Source: a virus. From it: a DNA stretch of 23,646 nucleotides. The stretch spans positions 1 to 23,646 of the IMG/VR virus record IMGVR_UViG_3300021247_000263; one strand, given 5' to 3'. Position numbers and translations under genes: made by a program. Of this stretch, positions 7,509 through 15,093 are shown one piece after another (the first letter of the stretch is position 1; each line of letters opens with the position of its first letter). The notes beneath the pieces are model-generated. The model searched no databases. It had not been told where the DNA came from and saw only the letters and a list, made by a program, of their open reading frames with translations.

Positions 7509-8090
7509 ATGGCAATTTCCTATCCACTCACGCCGCCCGCTGCGCTTGAAGCCTCGCGCCTTTCAATTACAGGCGTCAGCGCAGTTTCGCGCAACGTCTC
7601 GCCGTTCACGATGCAGGTGCAACAGTACAACTGGCAAGGCCAAGGCTGGCTCGGCACCGTGGATTGCCCACCAATGACGCGCACCGCAGCCGAGCAAGTC
7701 ATCGCGTTCCTGCTCATGGCCCAGCGCGGCACGTTCTATTTTCAAGACTTCGCCAACCCGACGCCACGCGGCAACGTGACTGGCACGCTCACCGTGTCCT
7801 CGGCTACGGCCAACGGAACTACGCTCGGCATCAGCGGCGCGACCGGCTCCTTTGCTGCGGGCGATTGGCTGCAAATCTCGACTTCGCTTTACAAGGTCGT
7901 GCAAGTAAACTCGTCGTCGTCGGTGGACGTGTTTCCAGTCCTGCGCTCCTCCTACGCTGGCGGCACCGCGATCACTTACAGCAACGCCAAGGGCGTGTTC
8001 CGCCTCGCCGAGCCTTCGACGCAATGGAGCATCGACACGGCCAAGTTTTACGGCGTCTCGTTCAACGTGATGGAGGACGTCGCGCAATGA
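7509..8090 (+). CDS. Minor tail protein (tail tip, gpM/distal-tail-like)
   Basis: 193 residues, ATG five bases after the tape measure stop. Opening MAISYPLTPPAALEASRLS and WQGQGWLGTVDCPPMTR, followed by FLLMAQRGTFYFQDF, resemble small tail-tip proteins that sit between the tape measure and the baseplate hub. The middle (residues 90-160) is a small beta domain with TGSFAAGDWLQI and VDVFPVLRSSYAGG, a frequent insertion in such proteins. Position matches lambda M and the distal tail gene of gene transfer agents. The exact family is not certain. Confidence 0.65.
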   Translation: MAISYPLTPPAALEASRLSITGVSAVSRNVSPFTMQVQQYNWQGQGWLGTVDCPPMTRTAAEQVIAFLLMAQRGTFYFQDFANPTPRGNVTGTLTVSSATANGTTLGISGATGSFAAGDWLQISTSLYKVVQVNSSSSVDVFPVLRSSYAGGTAITYSNAKGVFRLAEPSTQWSIDTAKFYGVSFNVMEDVAQ

Positions 8091-8719
8091 GCATTACCAC
8101 CGCAGGACGCTCTCTCAGCAATGACATGACGACGCAGGTCAGCGCGTCGCAACTCTCGCCGATCATTCTCGCGTCGCTATCGTTCACGACTCCGGTAAAT
8201 CTTTGGAGCGGTTACGGCACGATCACTTACGGCGGAACCGGCTACCTCGGCATTGGCACGCTCGGCACGATCTCGCCCGTCGAGGAAACGACCGACTTAG
8301 CTGCGCGTGGTATTACGATGCAGCTCTCGGGCGTTCCTACCGCAATGATTGCAGTCGCGCTTTCCGAGAATTACCAAGGCAAGGCTTGCTCGGTCATGTT
8401 TGGCGCGCTTGATGCCAGCGGCTCGCTCGTCTCGTCTCCGATTACCGTTTTTTCTGGCCGCATGGACGTGATGAGCATTAACGACGACGGCCAAAACGCG
8501 ACGATTGGCATGACTGCCGAAAACAAGCTCGTCGATTTTCGTCGTCCGCGCGAAGTGCGTTACACCGATGAGGAGCAAAAGAATCTTTATCCGCTCGACA
8601 AGGGTTTGGAGTTCGTGAACTCAATCCAAGAAAAGGAAATTTATTGGGGCAACGCAAAGATGACGGCCCCGATTAACGACAACGGAGGCGGAGCCTACGA
8701 GCCGACTGGCTACGAATAA
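8087..8719 (+). CDS. Tail tip / baseplate hub protein (lambda L or GTA DUF2163 position)
   Basis: 210 residues from ATG 8087 (ATGA overlap, GGAGG at 8072-8076). The frame is open upstream to 7664, but that overlaps the previous gene and reads as a shadow. Beta-rich sequence: PVNLWSGYGTITYGGTGYLG, then ISPVEETTDLAARGITMQLS, VFSGRMDVMSINDDGQNATI and AENKLVDFRRPREVRYTDEEQ. The phrase on a GYGTI turn plus SGRMD is usual in proteins that form the hub connecting tube and central fibre. Unlike lambda L it has a single Cys, so no iron-sulphur cluster is expected. Role inferred from order and general pattern. Confidence 0.65.
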   Translation: MSITTAGRSLSNDMTTQVSASQLSPIILASLSFTTPVNLWSGYGTITYGGTGYLGIGTLGTISPVEETTDLAARGITMQLSGVPTAMIAVALSENYQGKACSVMFGALDASGSLVSSPITVFSGRMDVMSINDDGQNATIGMTAENKLVDFRRPREVRYTDEEQKNLYPLDKGLEFVNSIQEKEIYWGNAKMTAPINDNGGGAYEPTGYE

Positions 8720-8721
8720 CC

Positions 8722-9144
8722 ATGCCGACACGCTGCGCAAACTGGCCCGAAGCTCTCGCCGCCTACATCGACCGCAAACGCAACGAGCCTTTCGCTTGGG
8801 GCGTGAACGATTGCTGCTTGTTTGGAGCCGACTGGATTCAACTTTGTACCGGACTCGACCCAGCGGCGACCTTGCGCGGCACTTATGACCGTGCTCTTTC
8901 TGGCGTTCGCGTGCTTGAAAAACATGGCGGGCTGATCGGAACCATTCAAACGCACATGGAACCATTAGGCTTCAAGCCAATCGGCCAAGGATTCGCGGCG
9001 CGCGGTGACATTGCAGTTCGTGATTGTGGCAACGGCGACACGATGGGAATCGTGCTTGGTTCAACCGCAGCGTTCGTCGGCAAGGATGGACTTCAATTTG
9101 CTAACTTAAACGATGGCGCGGAAACGCGCTTCTGGAAAATATAA
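8722..9144 (+). CDS. NlpC/P60-like tail protein (DUF6950 type)
   Basis: 140 residues, ATG two bases after the previous TAA. FAWGVNDCCLFGADWI places a Cys in the helix that carries the nucleophile of NlpC/P60 peptidases, and GDIAVRDCGNGDTMGIVLGS occupies the region that normally holds the catalytic His. No His is visible there (Thr-Met-Gly-Ile instead), so peptidase activity is doubtful. This resembles the phage tail family DUF6950. Position before the J-like gene equals lambda K and GTA gene 14, where it would help local cell wall opening or tail-tip assembly. Confidence 0.72.
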   Translation: MPTRCANWPEALAAYIDRKRNEPFAWGVNDCCLFGADWIQLCTGLDPAATLRGTYDRALSGVRVLEKHGGLIGTIQTHMEPLGFKPIGQGFAARGDIAVRDCGNGDTMGIVLGSTAAFVGKDGLQFANLNDGAETRFWKI

Positions 9145-9146
9145 TC

Positions 9147-12100
9147 ATGCCGCAAGCAGCAATAGCACTCGCCCTAAGTTACGTTGGAATTCACACCGTA
9201 TCTGCATGGGTAATAACTACGATTCAATATATCGCAGTCACAGCGGCATCAATGGCCGCGTCGAAATTACTTGCGCCAAAGCCTCCAAGTTTTTCGGATT
9301 CATCTCTTTCGCAACGCTCGCAAATGGTGCGTTCGCCAATCGCTGCGCGCACGCTTGTTTATGGTCGCTGTCGCGCATCTGGCACCGTGGTTTATATGTC
9401 CACGACTGGAAGCAAAAACGAGTATTTGCACATCGTGATTGCTCTTGCCGGCCACGAGATCGAGGAAATCCAAGAAGTGTATTTCAATGACGATCTCGTT
9501 CCGCTCGTCAGCAACACGCCGACCGGATTCTACAACGGCGTCGCACGCGTAAACAAACATCTTGGCGGAAGCGGTCAGACGGCGGACACCGATTTGATTA
9601 ACGACACGGCCAGCCTCACGGACGGCAAGTGGACGAGCGATCACAAGCTCTCTGGCATCGCTTACCTTTATGTCCGCCTAACTTGGGACACCGAGAAATT
9701 TCCGAGCGGTATTCCGAACATCTCGGCAGTTATCAAAGGCAAAAAGGTTTACGACCCGCGCTCGACCTCGACCACTTATTCAGCAAACGCCGCGCTTTGC
9801 TTGCGCGATTACCTGACCGACTCCGCGCTCGGCATGGGATTAACCTCTGCCGAAGTGGACGACACGGCGATCACGGCGGCCGCAAACATCTGCGACGAGC
9901 AAGTGCAAGTTCTCCCGCTCTCGCCGACGACCTACGAAAACCGTTACGAGTGCAACGGCGTCATTGCCACGAGCGCCTCTCCCGACGAGAACATCGGCAA
10001 GCTCCTCTCGGCGATGGGAGGACTCATCGCGTACTCAGGCGGCAAGGTTGTTCCTTACGCCGGAGGCTATCGCATCCCGACAGTGACGCTCACCGAAAAG
10101 CACTTCGTCGGCCCGCTGAACATCCAGACCCGCACGAGCGCGCGCGATCGCGTGAACTCGGTCAAAGGCGTTTACGTCAGCGAGTCGAACAACTGGCAAG
10201 TGTCAGACTTCCCGACGATCTCGTCGGCGACCTACGTTTCCAACGACAACAACACGCGCTACTATCGCGACGTTGTGCTTCCATTCACGACGTCCTCATC
10301 CTGCGCTCAACGCTTGGCCGTTATCGAGCTGCGCCGCGCGCGCGAGGAAATCACATTCACCGCCCGCTTCCGTCTAGAGGCGATGCAGGTTCGCGCGGGC
10401 GACACGGTCATGATCACCAACGCAAAACTCGGTTGGTCGTCGAAAGTTTTCGAGGTGATGGAGTGGCATTTTGCGAGCGACGGCAATCCGCCGCAGCTTT
10501 ACATCGACATGACGTTGCGCGAAACGGCGTCCTCGGTTTATTCGTGGACAGTTTCCGACGAGGTTTATGTCGCCGACTCTCCGAACACGACATTGCCCGA
10601 CCCATTTACTCTCGGCGCACCGTCTGGCCTTACGCTTACGGCAGACGGCACGACACAATTTATTCAAGCCGATGGAACCGCGATTCCACGCATCAAAGTA
10701 AAGTGGACACCGCCAGCCGAGGAGTTCATTCAATCCGGTGGCGCAGTCGTCATCGAATACAAGCCGAGCACGAGCACGACTTACTTGACGTGGAGTCGCG
10801 TCGAAGGTGACCAGTCCGAAGATTACATCAGCTCTGATGTGAAGATCGGCACGAATTACAACGTGCGAATCTTCGGCGAATCGTATTTCAAGATCAGCAC
10901 GAGCTACGTCACCAACTCGATCACGGTCGCTCCCGACACGACTCCGCCCGCGACTCCGACCGGACTCACGGCCATTGCTGGCACCGGACAAATTATCTCG
11001 CTGGACTGGGACGACAACACCGAGGCCGACTTCGGCGAATACGGTGTTTGGCGCAACACGAGCAACAGTTCTGGCGGCGCAACCGAGATCGCTCAAACTC
11101 GCGCGAGTCGATTCGTGGACGTGAATCTTACGCTCGGCACGACTTATTATTACTGGATTTCTGCCTACGACCGCAGCGAGAATCAAAGCGCAAAGAGCAG
11201 CGGAGCAAGCGCGACTGCGGTGGCCGTTACTGCTGGCGAGGTTGATAACACGCCGCCATCCGACCCAAGTGCGCCAACAGTAAACACGACTGGAACTTAT
11301 TTGAGCGGAGACGGCACGGTGTTCTCGCGCATCGTGGTAAATGTGCCAGCGTTCTCGACGCGGTGCGTTGTGATGAACGTGCTCTATCGCAAGAGCGGAA
11401 CAGCTGGCTGGATTGTCGCCGACCAACGCAGCAGCGGAGGCGGCACATCTTCCATCGACGACTTATCTCCAAACGTATCTTATGAGATCGCCGTGCAAGC
11501 GTTCAGCACGTTCGGCATCGCAAGCAACATCGTCAGCGGTGGCACACAGACCGCGCCTAACAATTCGACGGCACCTGCTACTCCGAGCGGGTCAGGTCTT
11601 ACGAATGTCGGCGTGACACCAAAGCTGATCGAGAGCACTCGTGAGTATTACTTTGGCTCACGCGCCTACTGGAACGCAAACACTGAGGCAGATTTTGATC
11701 ATTACGAAATTAAAGCCACCGCAACAAATAGTAGCAGTGCAACAGACTATAATTGGTTTGGTGAATCTGGCGTTAATGGTTTGGTTTTAACCAAGGCGAC
11801 GACGATGTGTTTCTACAACACGTTTGCGACTAGCGGATTTACTTTTTTGCGCGCGGTTAATCGCAGTGGCGTCGCGTCAGCTTGGGTTTATCTTGGATTC
11901 TGCGCCAACAATGCAGCGTATGGAGCAGGCGACATCTCATCACAAGATCGAGACGATGTGACCGTGAGCGGAATTAAAACTGGCGCAATCTCAGCATCGA
12001 GCGTGCGCCAAGTCGCCGCAATATTTCAAGAGTCCGCCGTTGTCTTGCTTTCTGGAGGCTCACCGACTGAGACATTCTCGGTGGACATTTCCAACCGTGG

Positions 12101-12287
12101 ATTCTCGACAAAACCTGATATCGGCGTTGCTGGTTGTGCGAGCGATGCAAATTTGATTGCCGCTTACGATTTTGACCACTCATCAAATAGTTCCTCGACT
12201 GCTTACGTTCGCGCGGCAACGTTGGACGGAAGCAACATTGGTGCGGGATACTACCGATTCAGCATCGACTTCACTGAATACAATTAA
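9147..12287 (+). CDS. Tip attachment protein J-like central tail fibre with FN3 domains
   Basis: 1046 residues. The hydrophobic N-terminus (about 1-45) and SQRSQMVRSPIAARTLVYGR then HIVIALAGHEIEEIQEVYFN are hallmarks of lambda-J-type host specificity proteins. The hub domains run to about residue 480. Three fibronectin type III-like domains follow: about 490-590, 590-690 (after PDTTPPATPTGLTAIAG, with WDDNTEADFGEYGVWR) and 695-805; a fourth degenerate one may cover 820-920. The C-terminal about 110 residues, ending RFSIDFTEYN, are a probable receptor-contact tip. It determines host binding and sits at the tail end. Confidence 0.9.
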   Translation: MPQAAIALALSYVGIHTVSAWVITTIQYIAVTAASMAASKLLAPKPPSFSDSSLSQRSQMVRSPIAARTLVYGRCRASGTVVYMSTTGSKNEYLHIVIALAGHEIEEIQEVYFNDDLVPLVSNTPTGFYNGVARVNKHLGGSGQTADTDLINDTASLTDGKWTSDHKLSGIAYLYVRLTWDTEKFPSGIPNISAVIKGKKVYDPRSTSTTYSANAALCLRDYLTDSALGMGLTSAEVDDTAITAAANICDEQVQVLPLSPTTYENRYECNGVIATSASPDENIGKLLSAMGGLIAYSGGKVVPYAGGYRIPTVTLTEKHFVGPLNIQTRTSARDRVNSVKGVYVSESNNWQVSDFPTISSATYVSNDNNTRYYRDVVLPFTTSSSCAQRLAVIELRRAREEITFTARFRLEAMQVRAGDTVMITNAKLGWSSKVFEVMEWHFASDGNPPQLYIDMTLRETASSVYSWTVSDEVYVADSPNTTLPDPFTLGAPSGLTLTADGTTQFIQADGTAIPRIKVKWTPPAEEFIQSGGAVVIEYKPSTSTTYLTWSRVEGDQSEDYISSDVKIGTNYNVRIFGESYFKISTSYVTNSITVAPDTTPPATPTGLTAIAGTGQIISLDWDDNTEADFGEYGVWRNTSNSSGGATEIAQTRASRFVDVNLTLGTTYYYWISAYDRSENQSAKSSGASATAVAVTAGEVDNTPPSDPSAPTVNTTGTYLSGDGTVFSRIVVNVPAFSTRCVVMNVLYRKSGTAGWIVADQRSSGGGTSSIDDLSPNVSYEIAVQAFSTFGIASNIVSGGTQTAPNNSTAPATPSGSGLTNVGVTPKLIESTREYYFGSRAYWNANTEADFDHYEIKATATNSSSATDYNWFGESGVNGLVLTKATTMCFYNTFATSGFTFLRAVNRSGVASAWVYLGFCANNAAYGAGDISSQDRDDVTVSGIKTGAISASSVRQVAAIFQESAVVLLSGGSPTETFSVDISNRGFSTKPDIGVAGCASDANLIAAYDFDHSSNSSSTAYVRAATLDGSNIGAGYYRFSIDFTEYN

Positions 12288-12288
12288 C

Positions 12289-12621
12289 ATGGCTCTCCAA
12301 AAAACAATCGCTCTGCTTTCCGGTATCTCTGGCAATTACATTCGCCTCACGTCGTATCGCTACGACCGTTCAACGCTTGAAGCATCGGCCATCTTCGCGC
12401 TCTACCTCGACGCGGAACACGCGCAATCTGGTGCGGATTATCTCGTGCCAGTTATTGCCAAGCTCCGACTCAGCGGAGCAAAATTCACACAGTATCTCGG
12501 AGCATCCGCACTTGCCGACCATCAAGTCATCGCTCAACTATACGTCGCAGCCAAGGCGGAGACATTACTTGCTGGCGGTGGGCTTACATCGATCGACCTA
12601 AGCGAGGCACATGATGTCTAA
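12289..12621 (+). CDS. Small protein downstream of the tail fibre, unknown
   Basis: 110 residues from ATG 12289, one base after the J-like stop (TAAC-ATG). Upstream codons are open to 12157 but lie inside the fibre gene. The protein is moderately hydrophobic and Ala/Leu-rich (ALQKTIALLSGISGNYIRL, YLVPVIAKLRLSGAKF, IAQLYVAAKAETLL) without a clear membrane segment. I recognise no family. Tight coupling to the fibre gene suggests a tail-tip component or fibre assembly helper. Confidence 0.7.
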   Translation: MALQKTIALLSGISGNYIRLTSYRYDRSTLEASAIFALYLDAEHAQSGADYLVPVIAKLRLSGAKFTQYLGASALADHQVIAQLYVAAKAETLLAGGGLTSIDLSEAHDV

Positions 12622-13363
12622 AGGTGCTCAACGCTTCATCGTCGTGAGCGATAATCACGGCGACATGGTAGACTCAGCAAGTGCCGGTGCGCTCTGGTCT
12701 TTTATGCGAGACTGGAAGCCCGAGATCAGAATCCACGCCGGCGACAACTACGATTTCCGCAATCTGCGCAAGGGCGCGAGCGACGAGGAGAAGGCTGCAA
12801 GTCTCGCCGAAGATTGGGAAATGGGAAATGATTTTCTGCGTCGCTTTTTTGATGGAGGCTCGAGCAATCATTTCCTTCGCGGCAACCACGACGAGCGCAT
12901 CTATGACTTTCGCGGCAACGCGACTGGTGTGATTCGCGATTACGCGAACGACGGAATCAAACAGCTCGAGGCCACGGTTAAAAAATGCCGCGCGAAGATG
13001 TTGCCTTACGACGCCGAGCTGGGCGTGCTCGAACTCGGCAAGCTCTCGGTGATTCATGGCTACCATGCCGGTGCATCTGCGTGTCGGAGCCACGCGAACA
13101 TTTATCGCAACTGCATTTTCGGCCACGTCCACACCATCGAGTCGGCTCCTGTCGCTGCGCGCGAACCGGCTGAGGCTCGCAGCATTGGCTGTCTCTGCAA
13201 GCGCGACATGGATTACATCAACAAGAAAACTGGCAAGCTGCGCTGGGCGCAGGGCTGGGCTTACGGCATCTTGTATCCAGACGGAACCTACCAACTTTTT
13301 CAGACGCGCAACATCAACGGAAATTTCTATGCCGCAGCCGAAATCAAAACCTATCACGGCTAA
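12611..13363 (+). CDS. Calcineurin-like metallophosphoesterase
   Basis: 250 residues, start at ATG 12611 (or ATG 12614, which is better spaced from GAGG 12604-12607). All metal-site motifs are present in order: VSDNHGD (Asp14, His16), HAGDNYD (Asp45), FLRGNHDER (Asn92, His93), VIHGYHAG (His149) and FGHVHT (His172, His174). The family uses two metal ions to hydrolyse phosphomono- or diesters, and phage members can act on DNA, RNA or nucleotides; substrate unknown here. The intact motif set says it is active. It overlaps the preceding gene by 11 bases and the following HTH gene by 35. Confidence 0.9.
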   Translation: MMSKGAQRFIVVSDNHGDMVDSASAGALWSFMRDWKPEIRIHAGDNYDFRNLRKGASDEEKAASLAEDWEMGNDFLRRFFDGGSSNHFLRGNHDERIYDFRGNATGVIRDYANDGIKQLEATVKKCRAKMLPYDAELGVLELGKLSVIHGYHAGASACRSHANIYRNCIFGHVHTIESAPVAAREPAEARSIGCLCKRDMDYINKKTGKLRWAQGWAYGILYPDGTYQLFQTRNINGNFYAAAEIKTYHG

Positions 13364-13607
13364 CTGGGCGCATGAGTTGCGTTCGGTGCTATGCGCGAAA
13401 ACCCGCGAACCTAAAGGTGACGGCTGGATGACTACTGAACAGTTTGCCGATACGTTAGGCATTTCTATCGGCACCGCTCAAATCTATCTACGACGTGGAT
13501 TGGCTTCGGGATACTTGGAAAAGTTTATCGGCACCGCAATTTCAGCGGCAGGAATCAAAAAACAAACGTGGCATCGGCCAGTCTTAGTGAAAAAAGATAA
13601 GACGTAA
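13329..13607 (+). CDS. Small helix-turn-helix protein
   Basis: 92 residues from ATG 13329. The frame is open upstream but inside the phosphoesterase gene. Residues 34-65 (MTTEQFADTLGISIGTAQIY then LRRGLASGYLEKF) form a helix-turn-helix with a wing-like tail, so DNA binding is likely. The basic C-terminus ends LVKKDKT. The 35-base overlap with the previous gene is unusually long here; an internal start such as GTG 13386 is possible. A regulator of the late or lysis region is a reasonable guess from position only. Confidence 0.62.
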   Translation: MPQPKSKPITANWAHELRSVLCAKTREPKGDGWMTTEQFADTLGISIGTAQIYLRRGLASGYLEKFIGTAISAAGIKKQTWHRPVLVKKDKT

Positions 13608-13626
13608 GTCTTTGATAATTAAAGAC
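13581..13626 (+). other. Two tandem small hairpins at the end of the HTH gene
   Basis: GTCTTA (13581-13586) pairs with TAAGAC (13598-13603), and GTCTTT (13608-13613) pairs with AAAGAC (13621-13626). The arms are near copies of each other. No T-tract follows, so this is not a standard terminator; it may mark the 3' end of the message or an operator. The remaining gap to 13729 shows no other clear structure. Confidence 0.35.
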
Positions 13627-13729
13627 AACGGATAGTGACGCGAAAGTTAGAGCGATTTGTCTCGAAATAGATGAGTCGATGTGTTGTCGTATTCGCATCG
13701 GAGGCAATTAAGCCCGAGAACAAAAATAC

Positions 13730-13972
13730 ATGAACAACGCACAAATCACCAAAGCATCCCAATCAGACGCGCTTACCAAGTTCGTTCTCCGCAATCCAAC
13801 GACCGGACTTTATTACACAAACGGATTTGGATTTAACGGCACTATTGCAACCGCCGAGAGACTGGCTGGCGGCTCAGATTTAATCCGCATTTGGCTTTGC
13901 ATCAAAGCAACGTGGTGCAGCTACTCACACGACGCTGGTGCAAGCATCGAAGCAATCCAAGTAGGAAACTAA
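13730..13972 (+). CDS. Small protein of unknown function before the endolysin
   Basis: 80 residues from ATG 13730, after a 122-base gap. The sequence contains a compact core (FVLRNPTTGLYYTNGFGF, then WLCIKATWCSYSHDAG) with three Cys/Trp-rich turns and no signal or membrane segment. I recognise no family. It ends seven bases before the hairpin of a strong terminator. The A-rich lead (AACAAAAATACATG) lacks a Shine-Dalgarno. A 20-codon ORF (13671-13733) ends in an ATGA overlap with this start and could be a coupled leader. Confidence 0.6.
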   Translation: MNNAQITKASQSDALTKFVLRNPTTGLYYTNGFGFNGTIATAERLAGGSDLIRIWLCIKATWCSYSHDAGASIEAIQVGN

Positions 13973-13979
13973 TCACCAC

Positions 13980-14008
13980 GCGCCGAGGTTACTAAGGCGC
14001 ATTTTTTA
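13980..14008 (+). terminator. Rho-independent terminator before the endolysin gene
   Basis: GCGCC (13980-13984) pairs with GGCGC (13996-14000) across an 11-base loop, followed by ATTTTTTATT. The stem is short but all GC. The endolysin ATG is at 14011, directly after the T-rich tract. Confidence 0.7.
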
Positions 14009-14010
14009 TT

Positions 14011-14394
14011 ATGAAACATTTTCTTCTTTTTCTTTTTCTTGTTCTTACCGCTCACGCCGCTCCTTCCGACTCATTCTGGCGCGCCTTGCACCTCGTCGAG
14101 ACAGGCGGACGTCTTGGCCCGACGATCGGCGACAACGGCAAGGCACTTGGCCCGCTACAAATCCACCGAGCCTATCACGCCGACTCTCGTATGGCCGGTG
14201 ATTACTCGCGATGCGCTGATCTGGAGTACTCCAAGCGCGTTGTGACCGCCTATCTTCAACGCTATGCTCTGCAGGCTTGGGCTGCGGGCGACGTAGAGAC
14301 GCTTGCTCGAGTTCACAACGGTGGCCCAAAAGGCGCGATCAAACCAGCGACCAAAAGTTACGCCGTCCGCGTTAAAACCTTTATGAAAAAATGA
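14011..14394 (+). CDS. Secreted endolysin, i-type lysozyme-like
   Basis: 127 residues. Residues 1-16 are a Sec signal peptide (MKHFLLFLFLVLTAHA, cleavage after AHA). The mature part has LHLVETGGR with Glu30 and then IGDNGKALGPLQIHRAYHAD with Asp41, a spacing of 11 that matches the Glu/Asp pair of invertebrate-type lysozymes (12 in known enzymes). The late ARVHNGGPKG is also a hallmark of that family. It should cleave peptidoglycan glycan strands from the periplasm. Export by its own signal means it need not wait for a large holin hole. No convincing holin lies next to it. ATG abuts a terminator tract and has no Shine-Dalgarno. Confidence 0.85.
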   Translation: MKHFLLFLFLVLTAHAAPSDSFWRALHLVETGGRLGPTIGDNGKALGPLQIHRAYHADSRMAGDYSRCADLEYSKRVVTAYLQRYALQAWAAGDVETLARVHNGGPKGAIKPATKSYAVRVKTFMKK

Positions 14395-14588
14395 GCCGAC
14401 CAACTAATCCAAAAAACAAGCCGCGCATCGTCGAGGCGATCAATCGAGGAGAGTCGATCAAGGCTGCAGCGTATGAACTAGGCATTAGCACGCAATGGGC
14501 ATATCGTATCGCTCAGGAACTTGGCTATTATGCTACGCTTGTTAATCGCTCCGAGATGAAACTTTTGCAGAAACTAAGAAACAAATGA
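14391..14588 (+). CDS. Small helix-turn-helix DNA-binding protein
   Basis: 65 residues, ATGA overlap with the endolysin gene. IVEAINRGESIKAAAYELGI followed by STQWAYRIAQELGY is a clear helix-turn-helix of the transposase/resolvase kind; the remaining tail is Lys/Arg-rich. It probably binds DNA as a regulator or replication accessory. Being coupled to both the endolysin and the following gene, it may be co-expressed with the recombination module. Confidence 0.68.
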   Translation: MSRPTNPKNKPRIVEAINRGESIKAAAYELGISTQWAYRIAQELGYYATLVNRSEMKLLQKLRNK

Positions 14589-14974
14589 CCAACGAACAAA
14601 TCCAAGAACTCCTCGTTGAGCTGCGCGCAATCCGCGCGGCTCTCGAAAATAAATCACGCGCGGTCGCTACGGCACCGAGCATCAAAACGTCGAGCGCAAC
14701 GTCGCTTCCACCGCCCGATCAAGTGATCGATGGCGCGGCCAGCGTCCAAGTTCACTTCGGCAAAAACAAAGGCATCGCAGTCGGTTCGCTCACCGAGAAA
14801 CAACTTCTCTGGTACGGCGCAGACCGCGAGCCTCAGTTGAAAAACGACGGCACGCCATTTCCTCCGCGCGCCGAGGACACGTTACTCAAAAACGCGTGTC
14901 GCACATTGTGGCACGCTAGAACTGGTGGAGCCGTCTATCAGATCACGACGAGCACCGAGGAAGTGCCGTTCTAA
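14585..14974 (+). CDS. Putative single-strand DNA module protein with SSB-like C-terminal tip
   Basis: 129 residues, ATGA overlap. Residues 1-25 form a helix (IQELLVELRAIRAALENK), 26-50 are a Ser/Thr/Pro linker, and 54-112 form a domain beginning VQVHFGKNKGIAVGSLTEKQ with WYGAD, reminiscent of the small FGKxKG domains found after exonucleases. The protein ends TSTEEVPF, closely resembling the acidic-Pro-Phe C-terminal tip of SSB (DDDIPF) that docks repair enzymes. It lies just before the RecT gene, so a role in recruiting recombination proteins is plausible. Function not established. Confidence 0.62.
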   Translation: MTNEQIQELLVELRAIRAALENKSRAVATAPSIKTSSATSLPPPDQVIDGAASVQVHFGKNKGIAVGSLTEKQLLWYGADREPQLKNDGTPFPPRAEDTLLKNACRTLWHARTGGAVYQITTSTEEVPF

Positions 14975-15060
14975 TGAATTGTCGCCGGTATCGACGTAAA
15001 CCAGAACCCTCCGACGCCGCTGGTCGCGGTGCGAAAATAGGCCAGCACAATTTGCTATAA
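14974..15060 (+). CDS. Possible 28-residue basic peptide
   Basis: ATG 14974 shares bases with the previous stop (TAATG) and the frame runs to TAA 15058-15060, just before the hairpin at 15067. The peptide starts MNCRRYRRKPEPSD, is Arg/Lys-rich and has no recognised family. Stop-start coupling and the fact that it fills the gap up to the hairpin are its only support. Confidence 0.35.
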   Translation: MNCRRYRRKPEPSDAAGRGAKIGQHNLL

Positions 15061-15066
15061 GCAAAA

Positions 15067-15092
15067 CCGCCCACCGATTTAACGATGGGCGG
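15067..15092 (+). promoter_or_regulatory. Hairpin in the leader of the RecT gene
   Basis: CCGCCCA (15067-15073) pairs perfectly with TGGGCGG (15086-15092); inner CG/CG pairs can extend it. On the + strand it is followed by the A/C-rich leader rather than T's, so it is probably a mRNA 5' or 3' end feature. On the - strand it would be followed by TTTTGC and could act as a terminator. Confidence 0.5.
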
Positions 15093-15093
15093 C

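Noticed and set aside
9629-10810. 393-codon + strand frame inside the tail fibre gene
   Set aside because: Entirely contained in the J-like gene, with Arg/His/Leu-biased composition typical of an off-frame reading.
10374-11426. 350-codon open frame on the - strand opposite the tail fibre gene
   Set aside because: It is antisense to a clearly coding J-like gene, is Arg/His-rich low-quality sequence, and has no fold or coupling. It is a codon-bias shadow.
15056-15061. TATAAG as a -10 box before RecT
   Set aside because: The sequence 17 bases upstream (GAAAAT) does not resemble a -35, and the bases also form the end of a small ORF.
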